A DNA stretch of 64,000 nucleotides from Haliclona indistincta (GCA_964017065.1 OZ024783.1:13390040-13454039), one strand, 5' to 3'. Shown: positions 23,070 through 33,439, counted from the first letter of the stretch. The notes: generated from the sequence alone by a model not told the origin. Made by a program: numbers and translations.

Positions 23070-23380
23070 TAGCCTTGCCTCCAGTCCACACCCTTCAGTT
23101 AGTGGCCTGGTAATGACTGTCTGCGCATTCGTTGATTTTCCCAGGAAAACCTGGGAAAACATCGTTGCTATCGTATACGCTACGTATCGCGCCTGTCTGC
23201 TCTTCTTTTGACTTAATACCTGCCTTTCCAACGAGCTGAGACGGCGTACTGTATAGCGCTTACTAATCGATGATATCTGAATTCCCGACATTTTCCCAGG
23301 CTTTTATGGGAAAATCAACGCATGCGCAGACAGTCATTACCTGGCCACTAACTGGAGGGTGTGGACTGGAGGCGAGGCTA
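23070..23380. mobile_element. Long-TIR miniature element in C1D-1 exon 4, 9-bp TSD
   Basis: The ends TAGCCTTGCCTCCAGTCCAC and, inverted, TAGCCTCGCCTCCAGTCCAC begin inverted repeats of about 90 bp. CCTTCATCA (23061-23069) and CCATCATCA (23381-23389) flank it, a 9-bp target duplication with one mismatch. The intact C1D copy has a single uninterrupted site. Long inverted repeats with a 9-bp duplication fit Mutator-like (MULE) elements; hAT with 8 bp is an alternative. Confidence 0.75.
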
Positions 23381-23489
23381 CCATCATCAGTGAGAAGCAG
23401 AAAGGAGGTATAAGATACACGTAAAGTCTGTTCCAATTAACTTATTGTTTTCCAAATTTCATTCCAATAGTTAAAAGACTGAACACTTA

Positions 23490-24096
23490 CAGTGTTCCAC
23501 ACGAAGAGAGTGAATTAATGTTAGGAATGTATGACGTCACGTCAATAGTAACAATACATTTTACCTAACAAAATGGCCGCCAAAAACCTGCTCTCTCGCA
23601 GAGTGAAGTCGCGCTTGTCGCTGTATATGCTTCTAGAGACGCTAGGTGAGATCTACTTTCATGATTAATGTTTTAGCATTGCAGTCATGAAGTCTTAGAG
23701 CTTAACTACCAGTAGAACTGGAATTCCTGTCCCTAACGTTAGGCTCATCGTGAAGGGTCACCTTTTGCTCTCTGCCGCCGATGTAGCACTGATTGGGACC
23801 AATCCTGCTGCCAACAGATAAGCATCCGAGGTGAAAGCTTCAATGCAGCGATAACAGAGCTTAACTACCGGTAGTCCCTGAGATTCGCTCCCTAACGTGT
23901 TTTTCCAATTGGCTGCCTGTCTTTCAAATTTCTGTCACGTGAGTGTCATCTGACAAGAAGCCATATAAAGCATAAGATTCAGTAAGGATAGAGGATCAAA
24001 ATGATATATAAATCATAACTCTAGGACAAATAACTCTAGAGAAATCAAGCAAAATGTCAAACACACAATTATTCCCTCTCTTCGTGTGGAACACTG
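23490..24096. mobile_element. Tc1/mariner-like miniature element in C1D-1 exon 5
   Basis: It begins CAGTGTTCCACACGAAGAGA and ends with the complement of the same sequence. TA flanks both sides (23488-23489 and 24097-24098). Terminal CAGT plus a TA duplication is the Tc1/mariner signature. A 607-bp body without a transposase frame contains an internal imperfect repeat (agagcttaactaccggtagt and a near copy about 160 bp before it). Confidence 0.75.
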
Positions 24097-24160
24097 TATG
24101 CTGCTAAGAGATTTGTCAGAAATTTGCTGTATATATGAAGACAAGCCGTCATCTTCAAAG

Positions 24161-24850
24161 GCTTTCAGCCGTAAACGTCGTAGCTGTCACTATTTGTTTG
24201 TTTAAAAATTATTCAGTTTGTTTTCTTGTAATTGTGATGTGTAGTCCCCACATTGGCATTGTCAGTACCCTCATAAAGTACTCACACAATTTCGACTATG
24301 ATGGGAATGCTGGTAAAATGATGCTACTGTTTTTACCACTACAGGAGGATTCGTAACAACAGTTGCTAGACTATTAGTATGACATAATTATTGTACAAAT
24401 AATATATTTAAAAAATAATTACATGTATAATTAAAACTGACCCATTTATGCTTATCCTGGGAATGTATGCAGAAATACAATGATGTACATGTCACATGAT
24501 GGCTTGTACAGTAGAGGAATGTTAGTAGTCACAGTATAATCATAGTTAAAGGATAGTGTGGAATGTAATGTAAACATGTACTTGCACATAAAATATGCAA
24601 CTATAGTTGTCAGACAGCCTGTTCATCAACAGTTGATGGAAATGAACATTTCCTGGGCTGATATAACAGGTATAATATACAGTATACAATAATACAGGAG
24701 TGCATACAATACAACGTTCATACATAAATGGGTCTTATGACTAGGTAAACCATAATAATTATTAATGTCGAAAGCCGTGACTGGATTGTATAGACAGTTG
24801 ATTTCTTTCTAGCAGAGTGGTGTGAACTGATGGTGTATAGGCCTGTACAG
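24161..24850. other. Spacer between units 1 and 2
   Basis: It holds the decayed 3' flank of C1D copy 1 and, from about 24600, the repeated block that precedes each family A copy. Otherwise AT-rich, with no gene seen. Confidence 0.45.
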
Positions 24851-25570
24851 ATGTCTTGGTATCATTCATTGGTTATCATCATCATATTTGTATCAGCTTC
24901 TACTGATAGCCGTTTCATTACTACCCATGATTTTGAGGCTGAAAGAGGAGTCTGCCTCGGTCACTGTAAGCAGATGACACAAACTGCAGCTTCCAATGGT
25001 CTGACTGTCCTTATCAGATTAGGAGATGAGCTTCACCATACAATGGAAATCAAATCTAACTGTTCAGTCAGTGTTGGAAACGTTCGATACAGCACTGATG
25101 GTCCATTGCCTGACACAGTCAATATCAGTCTTGCTGACACAGAAGTTGGTTACTTTAACACCACATCACGAAAGAGAGAAGGTGACTTGTGGAATGTCTT
25201 CAAAGATTCCGGACCTGTTGGTCAACATCTGCAGCTCCAATCAGGCAGCTATGTTCTTGTACTGTTTCTCAGTGTGGATGACCTTGGAGTCGAAATTGAT
25301 AAAACAACTTTAATCTTCAACTGTGATGGGAATCCTGGTGAAATTGAATCTATTAATCCTACCACCACAGAGACTACAGTGACAACAGATGGATCCCTTT
25401 CAGTTGGTGCTATAGTTGGTATTGTAGCAGCAGTTGCTGCACTTCTAGGTGCTATGGGTGCTATTGGAGGTGTTGTCTTTGCTGCTATCACAATTTATAC
25501 GAAGTGCATAAAAACAAACCAACCATCTAGACTTCGGGATCACCAGGAATTCGCCATGTTTCCGCGATGA
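24851..25570 (+). CDS. Family A type I membrane protein, copy 2 (intact)
   Basis: This is a single exon, 239 residues from the ATG that starts the signal peptide (MSWYHSLVIIIIFVSAS). It is the closest relative of copy 1: same four Cys, same glycosylation sites, same cytoplasmic tail (KCIKTNQPSRLRDHQEF). Differences cluster in the second half of the ectodomain (QHLQLQSGSYVLVLFLS) and in the stalk. The membrane segment is again Gly/Ala-rich (AAVAALLGAMGAIGGVVFAA). The next start codon, of C1D copy 2, is 89 bp downstream. Function unknown; cell-surface location is inferred from signal peptide and membrane segment. Confidence 0.8.
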   Translation: MSWYHSLVIIIIFVSASTDSRFITTHDFEAERGVCLGHCKQMTQTAASNGLTVLIRLGDELHHTMEIKSNCSVSVGNVRYSTDGPLPDTVNISLADTEVGYFNTTSRKREGDLWNVFKDSGPVGQHLQLQSGSYVLVLFLSVDDLGVEIDKTTLIFNCDGNPGEIESINPTTTETTVTTDGSLSVGAIVGIVAAVAALLGAMGAIGGVVFAAITIYTKCIKTNQPSRLRDHQEFAMFPR

Positions 25571-25604
25571 ATTTTGATTATTGTTTGCACATTTGCACTT
25601 TACT

Positions 25605-25635
25605 CACGTGACTGCACAAAATAGCGGCGCACGTG
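25605..25635 (+). promoter_or_regulatory. Paired CACGTG boxes upstream of C1D copy 2
   Basis: CACGTG occurs at 25605-25610 (in CACGTGACTG) and 25630-25635. Position and first-box context match copies 1 and 3. Probably the C1D promoter; this is inferred. Confidence 0.5.
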
Positions 25636-25659
25636 CACGTCGCGCTCGTGAACATAATT

Positions 25660-27828
25660 ATGGCGAATGATGATGACAATGTTCCTGAGGAAATAGAACA
25701 ACAGTGCGTTGATCTTCATCATGCTATAGCAGCCGTGGATACGGTCATGAAGCCTCTCCTAACAACCAACCGTGCCGCACTGGGAGAAACGGTTCAGCAA
25801 GCAATGTGTTCTAGGTGTGGTCATAAAATATCAGTACCGGCGGGGCGCTAGCGGAAATTAATGGGAGGGGACGAGGCTAGCGGGGCGCCCGAGGGCGCCT
25901 AGTTTGTGTGGAGGCAGTGCTAAAGCGAATTTCACGAGGATTTTCATCACTGTTATTTCTATTAAGTCTAGTACTATACAGCCTTCAGTATGTACAGCAA
26001 CTGCATAGACTGTTCAGTAGCGCCTCCAGGTCTTACACTAACAATCGGAACAAACATTTTAACCTGCCTTGCGTTCTGCAACCGAGATCTTGATCATCTC
26101 AATCAGACCTTGATTGTTGATAATGAATTTTCAGTGCCTGATTAATGTTTCGGTGTACATGCATGTAGTCTATAAACCTCTTCCGCTAAGTTACGGATGG
26201 TGTATGTATCGCTACTTTGGTCAACTTTCTCTGACTATTTAATATCCTTTGGGCAGAGCAACAAATACATTCTGCATTTTGTAAAATATGACTAATATAA
26301 CTCCTGCTTTACCATAAGTTGGTCGGCTCAAAATTTTGTCGATCAAGATTCCATAACAGCCGCAGAGACGAGAGATCGATGAATATTTGTCGCCAGTTAC
26401 TAGACCCTATTTATAGCTTAGCGGAGGTGAAATATTGGGACAAAACTAGTTTTGTGTGTGACTGTATAATAATATCAATCTCCTGGGCAAGAATGTGGAT
26501 ACACGCTTTGTCTCTGTATATGCTAGCTGTATAGTTCCGTATACCAACAAGCTCAAGCCTGCTCCAGCATTTCTGACTGTTTGTTTCACTGTACTTGTCT
26601 CCATGCAGATGAGCCCAATGGATGAAGCCTCTCTTTCTCTTCTGCTTTGTTACACTATGAATTCATTGTTTTGGGGTAAGTGAGTCAATGTAGCTCCCTC
26701 ACATTATGATAATATTCTGTTAGTGTACCTGTCCACACAAGGAGTGAATCCTAAAGAACACCACATACGAAGAGAACTAGTGAGTACTGTAATATTCATG
26801 TATTGAAAATTTTACATTTTTCGTAGGTCCTTCAATGTCCGATTAATATTTTTCACTATCAATTTTATTAATAAATTTGTACATGTCATCAAAATACACC
26901 AAAAGTTCATATAAACTTTGTACGTGTGCAAGTATGTTCATGTGATATAAGTCTACTTGTGGTGTGTGGGAACCCTTGATGGTCGCTAGAGTTTTGTCCC
27001 TTCCCATACCGAAGATAGTGATTTTTAGTCAATTATTACTTCCGCCCTCCCTTCTAAATTATGTGTATTTTTCTTGGTCTTTTATTGACATGACTTTTAT
27101 AGTACACTGTCAGTGCCTCCTGTGAGCTAGCTTGTTCCTTGACGGAGTCTGTGAGATTACAGACCTTTGCAAGTTGCTGGACAGCAGAGATTGGGAAATG
27201 GGTGGTGGTCTCTAACAATACATTGCTAATAATGCCAACGGACATTTCACAATTTCTGTTGTCAAGCAACTTGCAAAGGTCTGTATGGCTGAGGTACATG
27301 CTCCAGCGTAGTCAGACCAGACAAACTTTTTTGTGTTCTTTATCACATGACGAGAATCTTTTTCATTGCAATTGAGTATTTTCTTCACTTTCTCGCTGCT
27401 TTCGTCCTTAGACAGGACAGAATTCAAAAGTACATGAAAAGAGCCGCCATCATGCATCAATGAGAAGCAGAAAGGAGGTATGAGATACATGTGTAGTCTG
27501 TTCGAACTTATTGTTTTTCAAATTTCATTCCCATAGTTAAAAGACTTGACACTGATGCTGCTAAGAGATTTGTCAGAAATGCTCTGTATGAAGATAAGCC
27601 GTCATCTTCAAAGGTTGTACCACCGTAAACAGAAATTTTACCACACTATTTGTTTGTCCAAAGTTTAAAATTTAATGTAGTGTTTTTGTGTGTAAGTACT
27701 CTCATAAGCTTCTAGTCACTTTTGATGTTGTTAAAATTTGGTTCCACAGTCACACAGATTTTGTGCTGTGAGCTACAATAGTTTCCTAGGCTCATAATTA
27801 TTCCTTTCTTTTCCTCATGCAGAGCTAG
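25660..27828 (+). pseudogene. C1D: C1D copy 2, frameshifted in exon 4
   Basis: Exons: 25660-25791, 26609-26675, 26724-26779, 27416-27477, 27537-27613, 27823-27828. All junction phases equal those of the intact copy. Exon 4 has four extra bases (ATCATGCATCAATGAG where copy 3 has ATCATCAGTGAG), which shifts the frame and brings a TGA after RAAIMHQ. The product would lose the C-terminal third, including the RFVRNALYEDK part shared with human C1D. A four-base insertion is what a minimal excision footprint or slippage could leave. The other exons are well preserved, so loss looks recent. Confidence 0.8.
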
Positions 27829-27839
27829 CTGACAATTAA

Positions 27840-28417
27840 GGGACTACACGGCGAACTATAGAAACGGCTCGATTTGCGTGCTGTTTTTTCTGGCTCACCA
27901 TCTAGTACTTCACAGCGACTTTACCAACTGCTGGGCGGTCCTAGGGTGGAGCTAGAGGGCCGAGGGACCCAAATGTTTTACGACATAGTTTTTCTTTAAT
28001 TTAAAGGTAGCAACCAGGGTGGGTGGGAGGGGGGAGGGCGGGCAAGCGGAGCGGGTGAACTTTGCCTACCTCTGGCGCCACAAATGACCTTGCTGCGTTC
28101 TTAGCTGACCTCTGTAGCTCAATTCTTGTGCAAACCACGAAACTAATTAAATATTCGCGGCCTTGTGACTGACAGACTGAACACTTTACGCAAAAACGCA
28201 TGCATACGTTTGCTCACCACGAGCCATTCAGTTCACAAATCCATTTTGGTGGGCGTGGCTTGTCCGCTCATTGAATAAAATTTTTACTCTTTCTACAGTG
28301 TTTGCTCCGCCCACAAGCAGATCTGTGAGTTTCTTTGATGATAACTGTCTTTGACCACGCTTTGTTTGCCCGAAGAAACTGAAATTTTCGTCATTCTGAT
28401 GTTCGACATGTAGTCCC
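27840..28417. mobile_element. piggyBac-like miniature element, TTAA target
   Basis: TTAA flanks both ends (27836-27839 and 28418-28421). The terminal repeats are GGGACTACACGGCGAAC and, inverted, GGGACTACATGTCGAAC. The matching place after C1D copy 3 reads gacagttaagcagg, an empty single TTAA site. The 578-bp body has no transposase frame and includes a G-rich tract near 28020. Confidence 0.8.
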
Positions 28418-28794
28418 TTAAGCAGATTCTACAGAAAATTGAAATTTATAATGATTGAAAGCTATTATGAATAATTTATTATGCTATTATGAAATAGCCA
28501 AAAGGCAAACATTTTTTTATTTGTACACAAAATGACGTTGAGTATTTTAAACAAATTAAAGTGACATCAGCCATGTTGTGTTGATAACATTCAACATATT
28601 GGTTGAGTGTTTTCTTTTCACTATCATTTCTGCGTGCTTCATAGGGGGCTAGTATTCTGTGTGTTTGTCATAACAATAAGGAATCACAGCTCTTTTAATT
28701 ATTGACTGTTACGTTACTGCATGGACTTATAAGAAATTGGGCTAAGCTAGTTGTGCATGTAAAGTCTGCTAGCTGTATACTTCAGTCCGTTCGA
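28418..28794. other. Spacer between units 2 and 3
   Basis: An AT-rich spacer that carries the 5' flank of family A copy 3. No gene recognised. Confidence 0.4.
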
Positions 28795-29472
28795 ATGGCT
28801 TGGTTGCATCACTCCCTTGCGATTATCATTCTCATATCAGCTTCTACTGATAGCCGTTTCATTACTACGCATGATTTTGAGGCAGAAAGAGGAGTTTGCT
28901 TTGGTCAGTGCAAGCAAATGATACGAAGTGAAGCATCCGATGGTATGACTTTTCTTATCAGATTGGGAGACGAACTGCACCATACAATGGTAATCGAATC
29001 TAATTGTTCAATTGGAGTCGGAAATGTACGATACAGCACTGATGGTCCATTACCTGACACAGTCAATATCAGTCTTGCTGAGACAGAGGTTGGCTACTTC
29101 AACACCATATCACGAAAAGGAGAAGGTTACTTATGGAATGTCTTCAAAGATTCCGGACCAGTTGGTCAGCATCTGATGCTCCAATCAGGCAGTTATAATC
29201 TTGTACTATCTCTCAGTGTGGATGACCTTGGAGTTGAAATAGATAAAACAACTTTAAATTTTAACTGTGATGAGAATCCTGGTCAAATTGAATTCAATGT
29301 TAATTCTGCTGCAACGCTAGCTACTGTGCCAACTGGTTCATTGCTTTCAGTCGGTGAAATACTTGGAATCGTAACTGCAGTGGCTACTGTTATAGGCACC
29401 ATTGGAGGTATCGTTATTGCTGCTTTAACAGTTTTTGTAAGATACAAAAGACATAATCTATATGCTATATGA
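28795..29472 (+). CDS. Family A type I membrane protein, copy 3 (intact)
   Basis: This is a single exon of 225 residues from MAWLHHSLAIIILISAS, which makes the signal peptide N-terminal; a longer frame from 28702 adds an unlikely hydrophilic leader. The ectodomain keeps four Cys (CFGQC, NCSIG, FNC) and the block STDGPLPDTVNISLAE. The stalk is shorter and richer in Ala/Thr. The membrane segment is IVTAVATVIGTIGGIVIAAL. The cytoplasmic tail (RYKRHNLYAI) is unrelated to that of copies 1 and 2, so ectodomains are conserved while tails differ. C1D copy 3 begins 273 bp downstream. Confidence 0.8.
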   Translation: MAWLHHSLAIIILISASTDSRFITTHDFEAERGVCFGQCKQMIRSEASDGMTFLIRLGDELHHTMVIESNCSIGVGNVRYSTDGPLPDTVNISLAETEVGYFNTISRKGEGYLWNVFKDSGPVGQHLMLQSGSYNLVLSLSVDDLGVEIDKTTLNFNCDENPGQIEFNVNSAATLATVPTGSLLSVGEILGIVTAVATVIGTIGGIVIAALTVFVRYKRHNLYAI

Positions 29473-29709
29473 CATAATAAAAACCTCAGTGTGCTTATAA
29501 ATACTGTGGCAGTAGACCTCATCCATAGCACAGTTTTCAACTAATGCAATGTGCACACACAAATAAATTGCAACATGCAACTTTTAATTTTTCAATTTAT
29601 AACTAGTTCCAAAAACTGCAATTTCAGAAACTTTCGTATACCGGTAATACGCTGTCGCATGTCATGTCTCGTCCCCAGACCACTCCCTTTCCGCTATATA
29701 TATTATGCG

Positions 29710-29730
29710 CACGTGACTGCTGGCCACGTG
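29710..29730 (+). promoter_or_regulatory. Paired CACGTG boxes upstream of C1D copy 3
   Basis: CACGTG occurs at 29710-29715 (CACGTGACTG again) and 29725-29730, 16 bp before the C1D start codon. It is the same pair seen before copies 1 and 2 although the sequence between gene A and C1D differs here. Confidence 0.5.
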
Positions 29731-29745
29731 AATGTGCTTGCCAAC

Positions 29746-31997
29746 ATGGCGAGTGACGATGACAATGTTCCCGAGGAAATAGAACAACAGTGCGTTGATC
29801 TTCATCATGCTGTAGCAGCCGTGGATACGGTCATGAAGCCTCTTCTAACAACCAACCGTGCTGCACTGGGAGAAACGGTTAGCAAGCAAGTTGTTCTAGG
29901 TGTGGTCATATTTAAAGCCCCACCTTCTTTGTATGAGACAGCTAGGCTGATCTTATGTTATTCTACTAAGTCTAGTACCACACCATCAGCATGATACAAT
30001 GCCTTCAGTGCCCAGTTACTTTGGTCAATTTACCTGCTATACATGGTTTCATTGAGGGGTAGGGATGGGCACTCGCCTCCTTGATGAACTAGGCCGTGTT
30101 GCCCCTTGAGTTACAAAAAAAATTAATACCTGTATTATTATAACTCTTAAGTTTTTATCGACCCGCACTTTGCCCTCTCGCAAAAATTTCTATATAAAAC
30201 CATGCGGAGGTCAATGGCTGTTTAATATTCTGGCAGAGCAATAAGTACATTCGTGAAATATGACGTCAGAGCATCTTAATTCCTGCTTTCCTGAGAGTTG
30301 ATCCAATTAATTTTAATTAAAGAAGGCTCAAAATTTAGATTCCACAATAGCTAGCAGTCAGTGATGACAGGGAATTTTCCCAGACTTTACCTTATAGCTT
30401 AAGGGAAGTGAAATATTGGGACAATACTAGTTTTTGTGTGACCATAATTATAATAATAATAATAAAAATTTATCAATCTCCTGGGCATGAATGTTTTGTT
30501 TCTATATGCTAGCTGTCAGCTCCATATACAAGCTCCGTAAACCAACAAGCTCATGCCTGCTCTATGCATTTCTGGCTGTTTGTTTCACTGTACTTGTCTC
30601 CGTGCAGATGACCCCAATGGATGAAGCATCTCTTTCTCTTCTTCTCTGTTATACTATGAATTCATTGTTTTGGGGTGAGTGAGTCAATGTAGCTTCCTCA
30701 CAATAATTATGATAATAATTATTCTAGTGTATCTGTCCACACAAGGAGTGAATCCTAAAGAACACCACATACGAAGAGAACTAGTGAGTACTGTAATATT
30801 CATGTATTGAAAAATCACCTTTTTCGTGGGTCCCTTCGATGTGTGATTAATTTTTTGCACTATCAAATAGTTTTATTTTTGTATGCCATTAAAATACACC
30901 TAAACTTTGTACGTGTGGAAATATGTTCGTGTGATATAAGTCCATATGTTGTGTGGGAACCCTTGATTGTCGCTAGAGTTTGTTCCCTGTTCCCATAGTG
31001 TTTTTTTTTTCGTTATACCTTCAGCCCTCCCATCTAAATTATGTGTATCTTGCTTGGTCTGTTATACCGCGTTCACACTACGCGCTAGAATGGAACTGAA
31101 CCGGGCCGGCCCGGTTGCAAATCTCTGACAGTATGAACGCAACTGAACTGAGCTACAACTGAACTGAACTGCACCATTGCGGCACACCAACCATAGGTGG
31201 GCCGCTTCCAGCACGGTTCGGTTGAGTCAGAACTTTGATCATAAAGTGTGGCACGGTTCGGTTGAGTCAGAACTTTGATCATAAAGTGTGGCACGGTTCA
31301 GTTCGGCCCGGTTTCAACGTGCAGTGTGAACGGGGTATTAGTGACATGACTATTATAGTACACTATCAGTGCCTCCTGTGAGCTAGCTAGATACTATATT
31401 CTGGAGTCTGTGAGATTACAGACCTTTGCTTGTCAGCAGAGATTGTGAAATGGGCGGTGGTCTTATAATTGCGACGCCCATTTCACAATTTCTGTTGTCG
31501 AGCAACTTGCATAGGTCTGTATGGCTGAGGTGCATGCTCCAGCGTAGTCAGACCTCTTTATCACATGACGAGAATCTGTTACATTGCAATGAGTATATTC
31601 TTTCACTTTCTCGCTGCTTTCATCCTTGAACAGGACAGAATTCAAAAGTACATGAAAAGAGCTGCCATCATCAGTGAGAAGCAGAAAGGAGGTATGAGAT
31701 ACATGTGTAGTCTGTTCCAGCTTGTTGTTTTACTAATTTCATTCCCATAGTTAAAAGACTCAACACTGATGCTGCTAAGAGATTTGTCAGAAATGCTCTT
31801 TACGAAGATAAGCCGTCATCTTCAAAGGTTGTACCACCGTAAACATATAGAATTTTAAACAATTTAAAGTTTTAAATTTCATGTAGTGTTTTTGTGTGTA
31901 AGTACAAAATTCAGTTCAACTGTCACACAGATTTTGTCATGTTAGCTACAATAGTTTTCTAGGCTCATATTCGTTTCTTTTCCTCATGCAGAGCTAG
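29746..31997 (+). CDS. C1D: C1D, nuclear exosome cofactor (intact copy)
   Basis: Six exons with closing phases: 29746-29877, 30608-30674, 30728-30783, 31634-31691, 31751-31827, 31992-31997 (last codon plus stop). They give 131 residues; human C1D has 141. Exon 1 carries the first helices (EEIEQQCVDLHHAVAAVDTV), exons 2-3 the core [20 protein letters not shown], near-identical to human [22 protein letters not shown], exon 5 DAAKRFVRNALYEDK. C1D (Sas10/C1D family, yeast Rrp47/Lrp1) binds the exosome-linked nuclease EXOSC10/Rrp6 and structured RNA, working in pre-rRNA 3' processing in the nucleolus. It is the only one of three copies that can make a whole protein. Intron 3 holds a 273-bp transposon (31065-31337) and the shared foldback. 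Confidence 0.92.
31065..31337. mobile_element. PIF/Harbinger-type miniature element, TSD TTA
   Basis: The ends TACCGCGTTCACACTACGCG and, inverted, TACCCCGTTCACACTGCACG are flanked by TTA on both sides (31062-31064 and 31338-31340). C1D copy 2 has the uninterrupted site. Inside, a unit of about 43 bp (gcacggttcggttgagtcag...) is duplicated in tandem at about 31210-31295. Confidence 0.75.
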
Positions 31998-33048
31998 CTG
32001 ACAGTTAAGCAGGTTCTACAGAGACTGAATGCTGAAACTGGGCCGCGTCTCTGACCGCACAGTCACTTCCCAATTCCCTACTCTTTTGTTTGTTGTTTGA
32101 ATAAGAGCCATTGCATTGTAACAACACGTGCAGAACACGCGTTTTTATTAAGACACAAAGTATGCAATGATATTTGCAGTTAGCCTGTCCATCAACATGC
32201 AGTTGATGTAAATGAACATTTCCTGGAACAGGTATTGCATATGTTACGACCCGATTCACAACCTGACCCGTTTCGAAGCCGGCCGCCGGTTTCGAAGCCG
32301 GTTAACCCGATTTACAACCACATAACTCAGTTGACCCGGTTTAAAACCGAACGTTTCAATGCTTCAGGGTGCCCACCTGCATGCTAGATCGACGGAACCT
32401 ACGTAGGAGTGCTGTCGCGGTTATAGCTCACTGCAGTGCGGCGCAGCAAGACTAGAAAGTGTCCCGGAGGCGATTTAGAGCATCATGTGCTACTACCTTC
32501 ATCGACAGGAGCGTCGTTGTAAGTGGTTTAGCAGCACAACACAGCAAGCCTACCTGCTAAATTGACAGGAATGACGTTACGAGTGGTTCAGCAACGCAGC
32601 GCAGCAAGAAATGTTGTGTGCATGCAACAGTTGTTTTAACAATCAAACTCATAGGAACATGTCAGAGCTTCTTATTCAAACGTGACTCCTGTACATGTAC
32701 ATGGAAGCAAATTTAAATAATTGCGATGCAATGTATATGGACACTCAGAGTACACGTTCTGTTTAGTAGTCGAAGTCTATTACACGAGCGCACATAGCAT
32801 TATGCACACTTTGAATCTGGCGCGCAGCTAGCTAACCCGCTTCGAATTAAACCGGTCGACCGGCAGTGCAGTGCATGCAGTGCAGTGCATGCAGAGTGCA
32901 TGCAGTACACGTTCATACATAATTATATAGTAACGGGTCATATGACTAGGAACCAAAATATTATTGTTGAAAGCCGTGACTGGATTGTATAGACAGTGGA
33001 TTCTTTCTAGCAGAGTGGTGTGGACTGTTGGTGTATAGACCTGTGAAG
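31998..33048. repeat. Repetitive spacer after C1D copy 3
   Basis: From about 32160 the block that precedes family A copies begins, but it is split by an insert (about 32240-32890) rich in CCGGTTT/TTCGAAGCCGG motifs. The insert contains two to three imperfect copies of a roughly 60-bp unit (gtggtttagcagcacaacac / gtggttcagcaacgcagcgc) between 32400 and 32610, and a short gcagtgcatgcagtgcat run near 32870. No gene is seen. Confidence 0.5.
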
Positions 33049-33403
33049 ATGTCTTGGTATCATTCATTGGTTATCATCATATTTGTATCAGCTTCTACTG
33101 ATAGCCGTTTCATTCATACTCATGATTTTGAGGCTGAATTGAAGAGGAACCTGCCTCGGTCACTGTATGCAGATGACACGAACTGCAGCTTCCAATGGTC
33201 TGAGTGTTCTTATCAGATTAGGAGATGAACTTCACCATACAATGGAAATCAAATCTAACTGTTCAGTCAGTGTTGGAAATGTTCAATACAGCACTGATGG
33301 TCCATTTCCTGACACAGACTATATCAGTCTTGCTAACACAGAAGTTGAATTGGTTACTTTAATTCCTTTCGAAACAGAACATGGAGCATACAAATATCCT
33401 TGA
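33049..33403 (+). pseudogene. Family A membrane protein, copy 4 (broken)
   Basis: The signal peptide part (MSWYHSLVIIIFVSASTDS) and first ectodomain residues are readable. Five extra bases in the GAEA region then shift the frame to a stop at 33228. The second frame (from 33167) keeps LIRLGDELHHTMEIKSN and a changed STDGPFPDTDYISL, then stops at 33403. The last third, membrane segment and tail are absent; an unrelated repeat follows. No C1D exon follows, so this is the truncated right end of the array. Confidence 0.75.
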
Positions 33404-33439
33404 GAAGTAATGGTACTGTATACGAGATTGGTGAGAAGC

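Larger units (their letters stand above)
14887..24160 (+). pseudogene. C1D: C1D copy 1, broken by several insertions
   Basis: Exon 1 (14887-15018, 44 codons, MANDDDNVPEEIEQQC...) and exon 2 (21889-21955) are readable and match the intact copy at 29746. Intron 1 is stretched by a 6.1-kb transposon (15472-21575). Exon 3, present in the other copies, is deleted between about 21985 and 21990. A hairpin-ended repeat (to 22423) and a long palindrome (22424-22891) lie before exon 4. Exon 4 (from 23030) is cut by an inverted-repeat element at 23070-23380, and exon 5 (from 23471) by another at 23490-24096. Remains of exon 5 end near 24160. No C1D protein can come from it. Because the paralogs keep the empty sites, each insertion can be delimited to the base. 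Confidence 0.85.
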
